From JAOUEA01 sp040882605 (GTDB lineage Bacteria; Actinomycetota; UBA4738; HRBIN12): a stretch of 64,000 nucleotides of DNA. This document shows positions 32,759-41,306 of this stretch, piece by piece. The translations under genes were made by a program, and so were the position numbers. The stretch covers positions 11,679 to 75,678 of the forward strand of contig JBBEAY010000062.1 in assembly GCA_040882605.1 (NCBI GenBank), in the 5' to 3' direction. Positions within the stretch are counted from its first letter, which is position 1. The number at the start of each line of letters is the position of its first letter. The notes under the pieces were generated by a model. That model was given only the letters and a program-made list of their open reading frames with translations. It was not told the DNA's origin and made no database searches.

Positions 32759-34339
32759 GTGAGGATCCTCGTCACCGAGCCGCTCTCGGCGCAGGGGCTC
32801 GACCTGCTGCGGGCGGACTTCCAGGTCGACGAACGCCTCGACCTCGCTGCCGGCGACCTCGCAGCCGAGATCGGGGCGTACGACGCGCTGATCATCCGCA
32901 GCGCCACCCAAGTCACCGACGAGGTGCTTGCAGCCGCCACGAGCTTGAAGGTCGTCGCCCGCGCCGGCATCGGGCTCGACAACGTCGACGTCGAGGCGGC
33001 CACACGACGCGGGGTGATGGTCGTGAACGCGCCGCAGTCCAACATCATCAGTGCGGCCGAGCAGGCGATGGCGCTCTTGCTAGCCCAGGCGCGGAACACC
33101 CCGCAGGCGCATGCCGCCTTGAAGGCAGGCTCGTGGGAGCGGTCGACGTGGGAAGGCGTGGAGCTCGCAGGCAAGACGATCGGCCTCGTTGGGCTCGGAC
33201 GCGTCGGCGCGCTGGTGGCCTCGCGCGCGGCCGGATTCGGCATGCGCGTGATCGCGTTCGACCCCTACGTGAGCGCCGATCGCGCCAAGGAGATGGGCGT
33301 CGACGCGATGCCCTCGCTCGAGGCGCTCCTCGTGCAGGCAGACTTCGTCTCGATCCACCTGCCACGTACGTCGGAGACAGAAGGGCTGATCGGCGAGCAC
33401 GAGCTGCGACTCATGAAGCAGGGCGCCAGGTTGATCAACACGGCCCGCGGAGGCCTCGTCGACGAGGAAGCGTTGGCCAAAGCGATCGAGGACGGCCACC
33501 TCGGGGGAGCGGCGCTCGACGTGTTCGCGAACGAGCCGACAACCGACTCGCCCCTGTTCGCGCTCGACTCGGTCGTGGTGACTCCGCACCTCGGCGCCTC
33601 CACGAAGGAAGCGCAGGACAAGGCAGGCACCACCGTCGCCGAGATGGTCCGCCTCGCGCTCACGGGCGAGTTCGTGCCCTACGCGGTGAACGTCTCGGCC
33701 GGCGCCGAGGTGACCGAGGTCGTTCGGCCGTTCGTGCCCCTCGCGGAGCGTCTGGGCGCGCTCACCGCTGGGCTCGCCGAGGGCGGCGTTCGCTCGATCG
33801 TCGCGTCCTACCTCGGGCGCATCGCCGAGTCGGATACGCGCGTTCTCACGTTGGCGATCCTCAAGGGCATGCTCGCGCGCACCGTGCACGAACCGGTGTC
33901 GTTCGTGAACGCTCCGATGCTCGCGCGTGAGCGCGGCCTCACGGTGAGTGAGATGCGCTCGACCGTTTCGCAGGACTACGTCAGCTCGATCTCGCTTCGA
34001 GCTGAGACCGACGCGGACCCCGTCACGGTGTCAGGGTCGGTGCTCGGCAAGGGCCACGAGCGGGTGACGCAGGTCAACGGCTTCGAGATCGAGGTGACCC
34101 CCGCGGGACACATGGTCTTCTTCACCTACCTCGACCGCCCGGGCATCATCGGCACGGTCGGAACCCTGCTGGGTGAGCACCGCGTGAACATCGCCACGAT
34201 GGACGTCGGTCGCAAGGCCGAGGGTGGCGATGCGCTGATGTGTCTCACCGTCGACACCGAGGTGCCCTCCGAGGTACTCGACACCGTCGCCTCCCGGATC
34301 GAAGCGCACCAGCTGCGCACTGTCACGCTGCCGGCTTGA
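32759..34339 (+). CDS. serA: D-3-phosphoglycerate dehydrogenase
   Basis: 526 residues, the long actinobacterial type: substrate domain (ALIIRSATQVTDEVL, RAGIGLDNVDVEAA), NAD domain with GLVGLGRVGALVA, INTARGGLVDEEAL with the catalytic Arg, and TPHLGAST with the His; then an ASB (serine-binding allosteric) domain and a C-terminal ACT domain (FFTYLDRPGIIGTVGTLLGEHRVNIA, given in parts). It oxidises 3-phosphoglycerate as the first step of serine synthesis and is usually feedback inhibited by serine. GTG 32759 is 14 nt after the aminotransferase stop. Confidence 0.96.
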   Translation: MRILVTEPLSAQGLDLLRADFQVDERLDLAAGDLAAEIGAYDALIIRSATQVTDEVLAAATSLKVVARAGIGLDNVDVEAATRRGVMVVNAPQSNIISAAEQAMALLLAQARNTPQAHAALKAGSWERSTWEGVELAGKTIGLVGLGRVGALVASRAAGFGMRVIAFDPYVSADRAKEMGVDAMPSLEALLVQADFVSIHLPRTSETEGLIGEHELRLMKQGARLINTARGGLVDEEALAKAIEDGHLGGAALDVFANEPTTDSPLFALDSVVVTPHLGASTKEAQDKAGTTVAEMVRLALTGEFVPYAVNVSAGAEVTEVVRPFVPLAERLGALTAGLAEGGVRSIVASYLGRIAESDTRVLTLAILKGMLARTVHEPVSFVNAPMLARERGLTVSEMRSTVSQDYVSSISLRAETDADPVTVSGSVLGKGHERVTQVNGFEIEVTPAGHMVFFTYLDRPGIIGTVGTLLGEHRVNIATMDVGRKAEGGDALMCLTVDTEVPSEVLDTVASRIEAHQLRTVTLPA

Positions 34340-34524
34340 TCTGCTGGATGTCTCACCGCCGATGTGGCCCCGGAATCGGCGCTCGGTGCGAGCAGTCATC
34401 CGCAGCCGCACCGTGATCCGACGGAATCTGGCCCCTCAGCGCTGGCTCGGCTGAATCGCGACTCAGGTTCTCGAACCGCCCTTTGACCTGGGAGTGGCAG
34501 CCAGCACCGCGCCATGGACCTGGC

Positions 34525-34554
34525 TTGAACTGAACGAGCATTCAAGCATATCCT
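34525..34554 (+). promoter_or_regulatory. Promoter with palindromic operator in its spacer
   Basis: TTGAAC at 34525-34530 and TATCCT at 34549-34554, 18 bp apart, form a -35/-10 pair for the oxidoreductase gene at 34606. The spacer holds TGAACGAGCATTCA (34531-34544), a near-palindrome, and CTTGAA/TTCAAG arms flank it. Such GAAC..TTC dyads are typical of TetR-type operators. No TetR gene is in this window. The upstream 180 bp (34340-34524) hold no gene that I can support. Confidence 0.5.
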
Positions 34555-34605
34555 GTACTCCAACGGCTTCATATGGCCGTACAACGAGCGACCGGAAGGG
34601 CACCG

Positions 34606-36228
34606 ATGGGGTCCACGAACGGCTACCAGGCGATCGTCGTGGGGGGCGGGCACAACGGGCTCGTCGCGGCCGCGTATCTCGCGAAGGCCGGTGCCCGCAC
34701 CGTGGTGCTCGAAGCGCGCCACAAGGTTGGGGGCGCCGCCGACACGATGGCGCCCTGGCCCGACGCGCCCGAGTTCAAGGTCACCACGCTCAGCTACGTG
34801 ATGAGCCTCATGCCCGACACGATCCTGCGCGACCTGCAACTCGAACGACACGGGTACCGGTCGACGCCCGTCGGGCCGTACTTCCTGCCGTTCCCCGACG
34901 GGCGTTGCGTCGTGCAGTACGCCGACGACGCGCAGAAGAACTACGACTCGTTCGCTCAGTTCTCCCAGCGCGACGCCGACGCGCTCGAACGCTGGGACGC
35001 GTGGATCGGGGGCCTCGCCGCAGTGCTTGGTCCGATGATGATGACCACTCCTCCGAGGCTCGGCTCCCTGAAACCCTCCGATCTCACGGAGCAGCTCCGG
35101 CTCGCATGGCGCTTCCGCGGCCTCGACGTGCGCGGGCTCGCCGACGTCACCCAGCTCATGACGATGTCGGTCGTGGACCTGCTCGACCGGTTCTTCGAAT
35201 CCGACCAAGTGAAGACCGTGATGGCGTTGAACGGTCTGATCGGCACGTGGGCGGGTCCCTACGAGCCGGGCACCGGCTATGTGATGGCGCACCATTCGAT
35301 TGGCGACGTCGGCGACGGCCACCTGGGCGCCTGGGCGGTGCCAGAGGGCGGTATGGGCGCGGTGAGCGACGCGATCGCGTCGAGCGCGCGGTCGTTGGGC
35401 GCTGACATCCGCACCGAGGCGAGGGTCGCGAAGGTCTTAGTTGAGGGCGGGGCCGCGACCGGCGTCGTGCTCGATTCGGGCGAGGAGCTTCGTGCGCCGC
35501 TGGTCGTCACCGCGATCCATCCGAAGATCACGTTCCTCGAGCAGATCGACCGGGTCGACCTTCCAGCGGACTTCGTCGACGACATCAGGAACTGGAAGAC
35601 CCGCAGCGGCGTCGTGAAGATCAACTGCGCGCTCGACCGCGCCCCGGTGTTCACGGCGATGCCTGAGCTGACCGACCTGACGGGAGGCTTCGAGCTCGCG
35701 CACTCGCTCACCTACCTCGAGAAGGCGTTCGAGCAGGCGCGGGCGGGCGAGCCGGCGACCGCGCCGTTCAGCGACGGCGTGATGCCGACCGTGTTTGACC
35801 GTTCCCTCGCTCCCGAGGGCAAGCACGTGGTCTCGCTGTTCACGCAGTGGGTGCCACACGAGTGGAGCGAACAGCCGCACACCGGCGAGCTCGAGTCTTA
35901 CGCCGACCGCGTGATCGCCGGCTACGACGAACTCGCCCCCGGGTTCGCCAACTCGGTGCTGCACCGACAGGTGATCGGCCCCTACGAGATGGAAAGGGAG
36001 TGGGGTCTCGTCGGCGGCAACATCTTCCACGGGGAGCTCAGCGCCGAGCAGCTGTTCCACATGCGTCCGGCGCCCGGGTATGCCGACTATCGCACGCCGA
36101 TCCGCGGGCTCTACCAGTGCTCGAGCGCGACGCATGGTGGGGGCGGTGTCTGCGGCATCCCTGCCTACAACATGATGCGAGAGATCAAGAGGGACCGCCG
36201 CCGCGGTCTGTTCCGACGGAAGGGTTGA
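34606..36228 (+). CDS. Phytoene-desaturase/PYROXD2-like FAD oxidoreductase
   Basis: 540 residues. N-terminal dinucleotide motif AIVVGGGHNGLVAAAYLAKAG with LEARHKVGGAAD, and the C-terminal family signature LYQCSSATHGGGGVCGIPAYNM. The family (PYROXD2, carotene desaturase-like) oxidises C-C or C-N bonds; no carotenoid genes are near, so an amine or other substrate is likely. ATG 34606 is favoured over 34573 because GGAAGGG lies 6 nt upstream. The first DmdA-like protein follows 8 nt after, so the two are one operon and probably one pathway. Confidence 0.88.
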   Translation: MGSTNGYQAIVVGGGHNGLVAAAYLAKAGARTVVLEARHKVGGAADTMAPWPDAPEFKVTTLSYVMSLMPDTILRDLQLERHGYRSTPVGPYFLPFPDGRCVVQYADDAQKNYDSFAQFSQRDADALERWDAWIGGLAAVLGPMMMTTPPRLGSLKPSDLTEQLRLAWRFRGLDVRGLADVTQLMTMSVVDLLDRFFESDQVKTVMALNGLIGTWAGPYEPGTGYVMAHHSIGDVGDGHLGAWAVPEGGMGAVSDAIASSARSLGADIRTEARVAKVLVEGGAATGVVLDSGEELRAPLVVTAIHPKITFLEQIDRVDLPADFVDDIRNWKTRSGVVKINCALDRAPVFTAMPELTDLTGGFELAHSLTYLEKAFEQARAGEPATAPFSDGVMPTVFDRSLAPEGKHVVSLFTQWVPHEWSEQPHTGELESYADRVIAGYDELAPGFANSVLHRQVIGPYEMEREWGLVGGNIFHGELSAEQLFHMRPAPGYADYRTPIRGLYQCSSATHGGGGVCGIPAYNMMREIKRDRRRGLFRRKG

Positions 36229-36235
36229 GGCACCG

Positions 36236-37390
36236 ATGGCCGAGCAGAACTCGTCGTTCCCGTTCTACTTCGCGAGCTGGTACAAGAAGTCGCCGTACTT
36301 TCAGCGCACCGTGGAAGCCGGATGCACCAGCTGGGACCTGTACAACCACATGCTGATCCCGACGCTCTACGACGACGACGTCAAGGAGTACTGGCACCTC
36401 GTCGAGAAGGTCACGCTGTGGGATGTGGCAGTAGAGCGCCAGGTTGAGATCACCGGTCCCGACGCGGGCCGGTTCACGCAGCTGCTCACACCGCGCGATC
36501 TTTCCGAGACCCAGCCCGGGCAATGCAAGTACGTGCTGATCTGCGCACCCGACGGCGGCATCGTGAACGACCCGATCTTGTTGAAGCTCGCCGAGGACCA
36601 CTACTGGCTCTCGCTCGCCGACTCCGACGCCCTGCTGTACGCGAAGGGCGTCGCGGCGTTCGCCGGGCTCGATGTCGAGATCCGCGAGCCCGACGTGAGC
36701 CCGCTGCAGATCCAGGGGCCGCGGTCGAAGCCGTTGATCCGCAAGCTCTTCGGCGACGAGGTCGCCGACCAGCGCTACTACTGGCACAAGCAGACCGAGC
36801 TGAATGGCATCCCGGTCGTCGTCTCGCGCACCGGCTGGAGCGCCGAGCTCGGCTACGAGGTCTACCTGCGCGACTCCTCCTGCGCGTTCGATCTCTGGGA
36901 CGCGATCGTCGTCGCCGGCGAGGAGTTCGAGCTGCGCGTGATCGCCCCGAGCGACCAACGCCGCATGGAAGCCGGCATCTTCAACTACGGCAACGACATG
37001 GACATCACGAACAGCCCGTTCGAGATCACCGGCCTCGAGCGCCTGGTCGAGCTCGACAACGACAACGAGCTCGTGTCACGCACGGCACTCGAACGAATCC
37101 AGGCCGAGGGCGTACAGCGGAAGCTCGTCGGCGTGACGATCGACGGGCAACCGCTCGGCATGTGGCTCGAAGACTTCTGGCCGGTCGTCGACGGTGCGAC
37201 CCAGATCGGCCGTCTCGTGAGCGCCTCGTTCTCTCCGCGGCTGGAGATCAACATGGGCTTCGCCTGGGTTCCGATCGAGAAGGCGTCCGAGCGCACGCGC
37301 ATCGAGATCACGTCGCCCAACGGCCCGATGACGGCCACGGTCACCCCGCTCCCGTTCCTCGACCCCAAGAAACAGACGCCCGCGGGGTAG
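36236..37390 (+). CDS. GcvT/DmdA-like folate-dependent aminomethyl- or demethylase, copy 1
   Basis: 384 residues of the GcvT fold. It resembles DMSP demethylase DmdA more than glycine-cleavage T-protein: LYNHMLIPTLYDD, LWDVAVERQVEITG, LLTPRDLSE, LNDP-type motif (VNDPILLKLAEDHYW), LSLADSDALLYAKG, PLQIQGPRSK and YGNDMDITNSPFEI. Such proteins move a methyl or methylene group from a substrate to tetrahydrofolate. ATG 36236, 8 nt after the PYROXD2-like gene. A paralog is at 38566. The substrate (DMSP, glycine betaine derivative, aryl ether or N-methyl amine) is not decided by sequence. Confidence 0.85.
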   Translation: MAEQNSSFPFYFASWYKKSPYFQRTVEAGCTSWDLYNHMLIPTLYDDDVKEYWHLVEKVTLWDVAVERQVEITGPDAGRFTQLLTPRDLSETQPGQCKYVLICAPDGGIVNDPILLKLAEDHYWLSLADSDALLYAKGVAAFAGLDVEIREPDVSPLQIQGPRSKPLIRKLFGDEVADQRYYWHKQTELNGIPVVVSRTGWSAELGYEVYLRDSSCAFDLWDAIVVAGEEFELRVIAPSDQRRMEAGIFNYGNDMDITNSPFEITGLERLVELDNDNELVSRTALERIQAEGVQRKLVGVTIDGQPLGMWLEDFWPVVDGATQIGRLVSASFSPRLEINMGFAWVPIEKASERTRIEITSPNGPMTATVTPLPFLDPKKQTPAG

Positions 37391-37426
37391 GCGGGAGATC
37401 GCGCGACGCGCGGCCTGGAGGCTCGG

Positions 37427-37820
37427 CTACCGCCCCCCGGGGAACCAGACGCGGAACGACGCGCCGCCTCCGTCGCGGCCCTCGACCCAGGCCCTTCCAC
37501 CGTGCAGCTCGGCGAAGCGGGCGACGAGCGAGAGGCCCACCCCGACCCCCGGAGACTGCGGGTTCGCGCTCGGCCCGCGTTCGAAGGCTCGGAACAGCGA
37601 CTCGCGCACCTCGACTGGCACGCCCGGGCCGTCGTCCGGCGGTGAAGCATTCGGGCGCGTACCCGAGCACATCCTGAACCCGAGGGAAGACGTGCCGGGC
37701 TCGGTGGCCGGGCTCGTCGATCTCGACATACACGATGCCGGGCATGTGCTCGATCAGGAGCCGGAAGCCTTCCTCGCGGTCCCCGCCGGGGACGGCCGAG
37801 GAAGCGGGCCCGATGGCCAT
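37427..37820 (-). pseudogene. PAS-histidine kinase, internal deletion joins PAS to HATPase with frameshift
   Basis: From ATG 37820 the minus strand reads the start of a PAS domain (FRLLIEHMPGIVYVEID, VFPRVQDVLGYAPECFTA). At about 37638-37645 the frame changes, and the other frame gives the end of a HATPase domain: DDGPGVPVEVRESLFRAFERG (G1 box, shown in part), GVGVGLSLVARFAELHGG (G2 box) and ASFRVWFPGG to a stop at 37427. The rest of the PAS, any further sensor, the HisKA helix with the phospho-His and the N-box are missing, at least 200 residues. It cannot be an active sensor kinase. No response regulator is adjacent. Confidence 0.75.
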
Positions 37821-37924
37821 GCCGGTGCGGTCGCCGACGCGGCCCGGTCGAGCGATTCCTCGATGTCCGTAGCTCTCGGTGAGGCATCGGTCGAAGGGCG
37901 GTTGGGTGAACCTCTCGTACTTGG

Positions 37925-38485
37925 GTGTGCGACCCTTGGGAAGTGGGATCGCTCACCGGAAGCCTGCTGATCTCGAACGCCAACCTCTTCGACCCGAACT
38001 TCCGGCGCACGGTCGTGTTGATCGGCCACCACGATGATCAGGGGGCCGTCGGGGTCGTGCTGAATCAACCGCTCGCCGTTGCCGTGCGAGACGCGGTCCC
38101 ACCGCTCGGCGACCTGGTCGATGCCGAGGAGCCGCTGTTCGACGGCGGGCCGGTCGAGCCCGAATGCGTCGTCGTGCTCGCGGACTTCGTCGATCCTTCT
38201 AGGGCGGAGATGCTCGCGATGGGTTCGATCGGCTTCCTGCCGCCAGACTCCAGCGACGACATCGCCTCGACGATACGTCGCGCGCGTGTGTACGCCGGAT
38301 ACGCCGGGTGGGCCCCCGGTCAGCTCGAAGACGAGCTCGAGGAAGACTCCTGGGTCACCGTTCCGGCGCTGCCGGGCGACGTCTTCCACGAGCAGCCGGC
38401 CCGTCTGTGGGAAGACGTGCTGCGCCGGCTCGGTCGCGGATACGACATGCTTCGTTTGATGCCCCGCGATCCCTCGATGAACTAG
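37925..38485 (+). CDS. YqgE/AlgH (UPF0301) family protein
   Basis: 186 residues: LTGSLLISNANLFDPNFRRTVVLI, GAVGVVLNQPL, LFDGGPVEPECVVVL and VYAGYAGWAPGQLEDELEEDSW are the family landmarks. Function unknown; AlgH affects regulation in Pseudomonas. Start is uncertain between GTG 37925 and GTG 37943; the second would begin MGSLTGSLLIS as in most relatives. It lies divergent from the dead kinase and just ahead of the second DmdA-like gene. Confidence 0.9.
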   Translation: MCDPWEVGSLTGSLLISNANLFDPNFRRTVVLIGHHDDQGAVGVVLNQPLAVAVRDAVPPLGDLVDAEEPLFDGGPVEPECVVVLADFVDPSRAEMLAMGSIGFLPPDSSDDIASTIRRARVYAGYAGWAPGQLEDELEEDSWVTVPALPGDVFHEQPARLWEDVLRRLGRGYDMLRLMPRDPSMN

Positions 38486-38565
38486 CGCGACGCGGTCGGC
38501 TGGCGCCGACATCGGTGGGGTATCGTCCGCGCACGCGCGCCGCACGCGACCGGGAGGAGCAGTCG

Positions 38566-39723
38566 ATGGCATCGGAGACGTTCACGTTCTACGTGCAGCC
38601 TTGGTACCGCAAGTCGCCGTACTTCGAGGCGACCAAGCGCCACGGCTGCAAGAGCTGGGGCTTGTACAACCACATGCTGCTGCCGACCCTCTACGACGAC
38701 CCGGTGGCCGAGTACAACGCGCTGTTGCACGACGTGACGCTGTGGGACGTGAGCGTCGAGCGGTGCGTCGAGATCCGAGGGCGTGACGCGTTCGAGCTGA
38801 CGAACCTCATCACATGCCGCGACCTCACCAAGGTCGGCGTGATGCAGGCGCGGTACGTCCTGCTCACGACCGCATGGGGCGGCATCGTGAACGATCCGGT
38901 GCTGCTGCGGCTCGCCGAGGACCGCTTCTGGCTCGCGCTCGCCGATTCCGACGCCCTGCTGTACGTGGCGGGCGTCGCGGCCGGTCGTGGCTTCGACGTG
39001 GAGATCGAGGAAGCCGACGTGGCGCCGATGCAGATCCAAGGACCGCGCTCGAAGGACGTGATCCGCGACTTGCTCGGCGACGAGGTGGCGGACCTGCGCT
39101 ACTACTGGTGCGCCGAGACCCAGGTCGACGGCATCCCTGTTGTCGTCTCTCGCACCGGATGGACGGGCGAGGTCGGCTACGAGATCTACGGGCAGGACTC
39201 GGCCCGTGGCGACCAGCTGTTCGAGGCTGTCTATGCAGCGGGGGAGTCGTACGGCATGCGCGTGATCGCGCCGAGCGAGGCCCGGCGCATCGAGGCCGGC
39301 ATCTTCAACTACGGCTCGGACATGCGGGCATCCGACACTCCCCTGCACATCACGGGGCTCGAGAAGTACGTGGAATCCGACCAGCCGCACGACTTCCTCG
39401 GACGCGAGGCGCTCGCGCGGCTCGCCGAGACCGGGGTCGCTCGCAAGCTTGTCGGCATCGACATCGGCGGCGAGCCGATGACCGACGAGGGCGCGCTCAA
39501 CGACTTCTGGCCTGTGCACGAGCCGGGCGGAGCACCGATCGGCCGCGTCACCGCGGGTGCGTGGTCGCCGCGTCTGGAGCGCAACGTCGGCTATGCATGG
39601 GTGCCCTCGTCGCACATGACCGAAGGCACGGGGTTGGAGGTCGCCTCGTCCACGGGTGTTCGCTCAGGGGCCGTCGCCCGGCTTCCGTTCGTCGATGCCG
39701 AGAAGCGGATCCCGGTCTCGTGA
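38566..39723 (+). CDS. GcvT/DmdA-like folate-dependent demethylase, copy 2
   Basis: 385 residues, clearly a paralog of the protein at 36236: YVQPWYRKSPYFEATK, LYNHMLLPTLYDDPV, LWDVSVERCVEI, IVNDPVLLRLAEDRFW, LALADSDALLYVAG, PMQIQGPRSKDVI and YGSDMRASDTPLHI. LTPRDL of copy 1 is LITCRDL here, and the YGND Asn becomes Ser, so substrate or folate contacts may differ. ATG 38566 has GGGAGGAGC 5 nt upstream; TATCGT near 38521 may be the -10. Its stop overlaps the first methyltransferase (GTGA), so a demethylase and two methyltransferases share a transcript. Confidence 0.85.
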   Translation: MASETFTFYVQPWYRKSPYFEATKRHGCKSWGLYNHMLLPTLYDDPVAEYNALLHDVTLWDVSVERCVEIRGRDAFELTNLITCRDLTKVGVMQARYVLLTTAWGGIVNDPVLLRLAEDRFWLALADSDALLYVAGVAAGRGFDVEIEEADVAPMQIQGPRSKDVIRDLLGDEVADLRYYWCAETQVDGIPVVVSRTGWTGEVGYEIYGQDSARGDQLFEAVYAAGESYGMRVIAPSEARRIEAGIFNYGSDMRASDTPLHITGLEKYVESDQPHDFLGREALARLAETGVARKLVGIDIGGEPMTDEGALNDFWPVHEPGGAPIGRVTAGAWSPRLERNVGYAWVPSSHMTEGTGLEVASSTGVRSGAVARLPFVDAEKRIPVS

Positions 39724-40502
39724 GCCAGGGCTCCATCTCGTTCGATCGGGCCGCCGCGTACTACGACGAGACGCGGGTCACCGACGACGCAAGCCTGCGC
39801 ACGATCCTCGATCTGCTTGGCGAAGAGGTCTGCGGCCGGGGTCCGGTATTGGAGCTCGGCGTCGGAACCGGCCAGCTCGTCCTGCCACTCGCCGCACGGG
39901 GCGCGCCGGTCATCGGCCTCGACGTGTCTTCAGAGATGATGGCGGTGCTCCGCGACAAGGCGGGCGACACGCCCCGGCTGCCGCTCGTGCAGAGCGACGC
40001 GACCCGGTTGCCGGTCGCCGACGGGTCGCTCGGAGGCGCGTACGCGCGATGGGTCCTGCACCTCATCCCGGATTGGCTTCAGGCGCTCCGCGAGCTCGAC
40101 CGCGTGGTGATAGCAGGTGGAAAGGTCGTCATCGAGCCCGGCGGATTCTCAGGGCAGTTCCGCGAGACATACCTGCGGTTCAAGCAGATCCTGGGCGATG
40201 CGGTTGTCGCGGTGGGGCTGAGCCACGTCGACCGCGACCGTCAGCTCGACGACGGGTTCGCCTCGATCGGCTGGGTCTTGCATCGCGAGGTCCCTGTCGT
40301 CTACGAGCGCACGATCACCCTGCGCGAAGTCTTCGACGAGATCCCCACGAAGCGGTGGTCCTGGACCTGGCGGGTTCCCGACGACGATCTCGCCGCAGCC
40401 ACCGATGAGGTCCGTGCCTGGGCAGAGGCTCGGTTCGGCGGCCTCGACGACCCGGTGCCGGCTGAGTCGACGCGCTGGCGGGTTTACGCCAGAGCGCCAT
40501 GA
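39720..40502 (+). CDS. SAM-dependent methyltransferase, tandem copy 1
   Basis: 260 residues, class I. FDRAAAYYDETR at the N-terminus, motif I VLELGVGTGQLVLPLA, motif II VIGLDVSSEMM, then SDATRLPVADGSLGGAYARWVLHLIPDW. UbiE/Methyltransf_11-like. It transfers a methyl from S-adenosylmethionine to an unknown acceptor. The GTG start overlaps the DmdA-like stop and its TGA overlaps the next gene, so three genes are coupled. Roughly 35-40 percent alike by eye to the next protein. Confidence 0.9.
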   Translation: MSQGSISFDRAAAYYDETRVTDDASLRTILDLLGEEVCGRGPVLELGVGTGQLVLPLAARGAPVIGLDVSSEMMAVLRDKAGDTPRLPLVQSDATRLPVADGSLGGAYARWVLHLIPDWLQALRELDRVVIAGGKVVIEPGGFSGQFRETYLRFKQILGDAVVAVGLSHVDRDRQLDDGFASIGWVLHREVPVVYERTITLREVFDEIPTKRWSWTWRVPDDDLAAATDEVRAWAEARFGGLDDPVPAESTRWRVYARAP

Positions 40503-41278
40503 GCGACTCGATCATGTTCGACCGGGCCGCCGAGTACTACGACGCGACTCGAGGTCTCTCCACCGAAGGCGTCCGCCGAACGACCGAGACTTTGGTCGCT
40601 GCGTTCGACGGCGCCGGACCGATCCTGGAGGTGGGCGTCGGCACCGGGCAGGTGGCGATGCCGCTGAGCCACGCGGGGGTCGACATGGTGGGGCTCGAGC
40701 TCTCTCGCCCGATGCTCGCGAAGCTGCTGGCCAAGGCCGGCGGCACACCACCGTTCCGGTTGGTCGAGGGCGACGCCACCCGCATGCCGTTCTTCGACGA
40801 TGGCTTCGCGGGCGCCTACCTGCGATGGGTGCTGCATCTGATCCCCGATTGGAGAGCTGCCGTCCGAGAGATCGCTCGAGTGGTCGCGCCCGGTGGACCT
40901 TTCCTGGCGGCGCTCGGCTCCTACGGCGGCATGCGCTCGGAGATCCAAGCTCGATTCGCCGAGATCACCGGCGTCTCGATCGAGCCGGCCGGCCTCACGT
41001 GGGACGGCTGGGATGAGCTCGACGAGGAGGTCGCGATGTTGGGCGGCGAGAGGCTCGACGACGTCACCTTCCTCGAACGCGACCGCGACGATCTCGAGGC
41101 GTTCGTGAGAGGCATCGAGGGGAACATGTTCTCGTGGACGTGGGCGATCACCGACGAGGCATCTAGGGCGAACGCGACGACCGGCGCGAGATCGTGGGCC
41201 GAAGAACGCTGGGGTCCGCTCGACAAGGTTCCACCGGTAGTGTTCGAGTGGCGTTTCGCCGTCTACCGGCTGCATTGA
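40499..41278 (+). CDS. SAM-dependent methyltransferase, tandem copy 2
   Basis: 259 residues. Same plan as its neighbour: FDRAAEYYDATRG, motif I ILEVGVGTGQVAMPLS, MVGLELSRPML, GDATRMPFFDDGFAGAYLRWVLHLIPDW, and a shared WAEERWGPLDKVPP-type C-terminus. This is a tandem duplication that has diverged. ATG 40499 overlaps the first methyltransferase stop. Substrate unknown; paired with the DmdA-like gene it may set methylation against demethylation of one compound. Confidence 0.9.
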   Translation: MSDSIMFDRAAEYYDATRGLSTEGVRRTTETLVAAFDGAGPILEVGVGTGQVAMPLSHAGVDMVGLELSRPMLAKLLAKAGGTPPFRLVEGDATRMPFFDDGFAGAYLRWVLHLIPDWRAAVREIARVVAPGGPFLAALGSYGGMRSEIQARFAEITGVSIEPAGLTWDGWDELDEEVAMLGGERLDDVTFLERDRDDLEAFVRGIEGNMFSWTWAITDEASRANATTGARSWAEERWGPLDKVPPVVFEWRFAVYRLH

Positions 41279-41306
41279 GCTCGGCTGAGGCCAACCGGCG
41301 TACCCG

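Noticed and set aside
34340..34524. Possible tRNA from the GGTTCTCGAACC palindrome near 34466
   Set aside because: It is a 12-bp inverted repeat, not a T-arm with the correct partner arms; no acceptor or anticodon stem could be drawn.
36236..39723. Two glycine-cleavage GcvT genes as part of a glycine cleavage system
   Set aside because: No gcvH or gcvP nearby, and the motifs (YNHMLxPT, YGNDM, ADSDALL) are closer to DmdA-like proteins.
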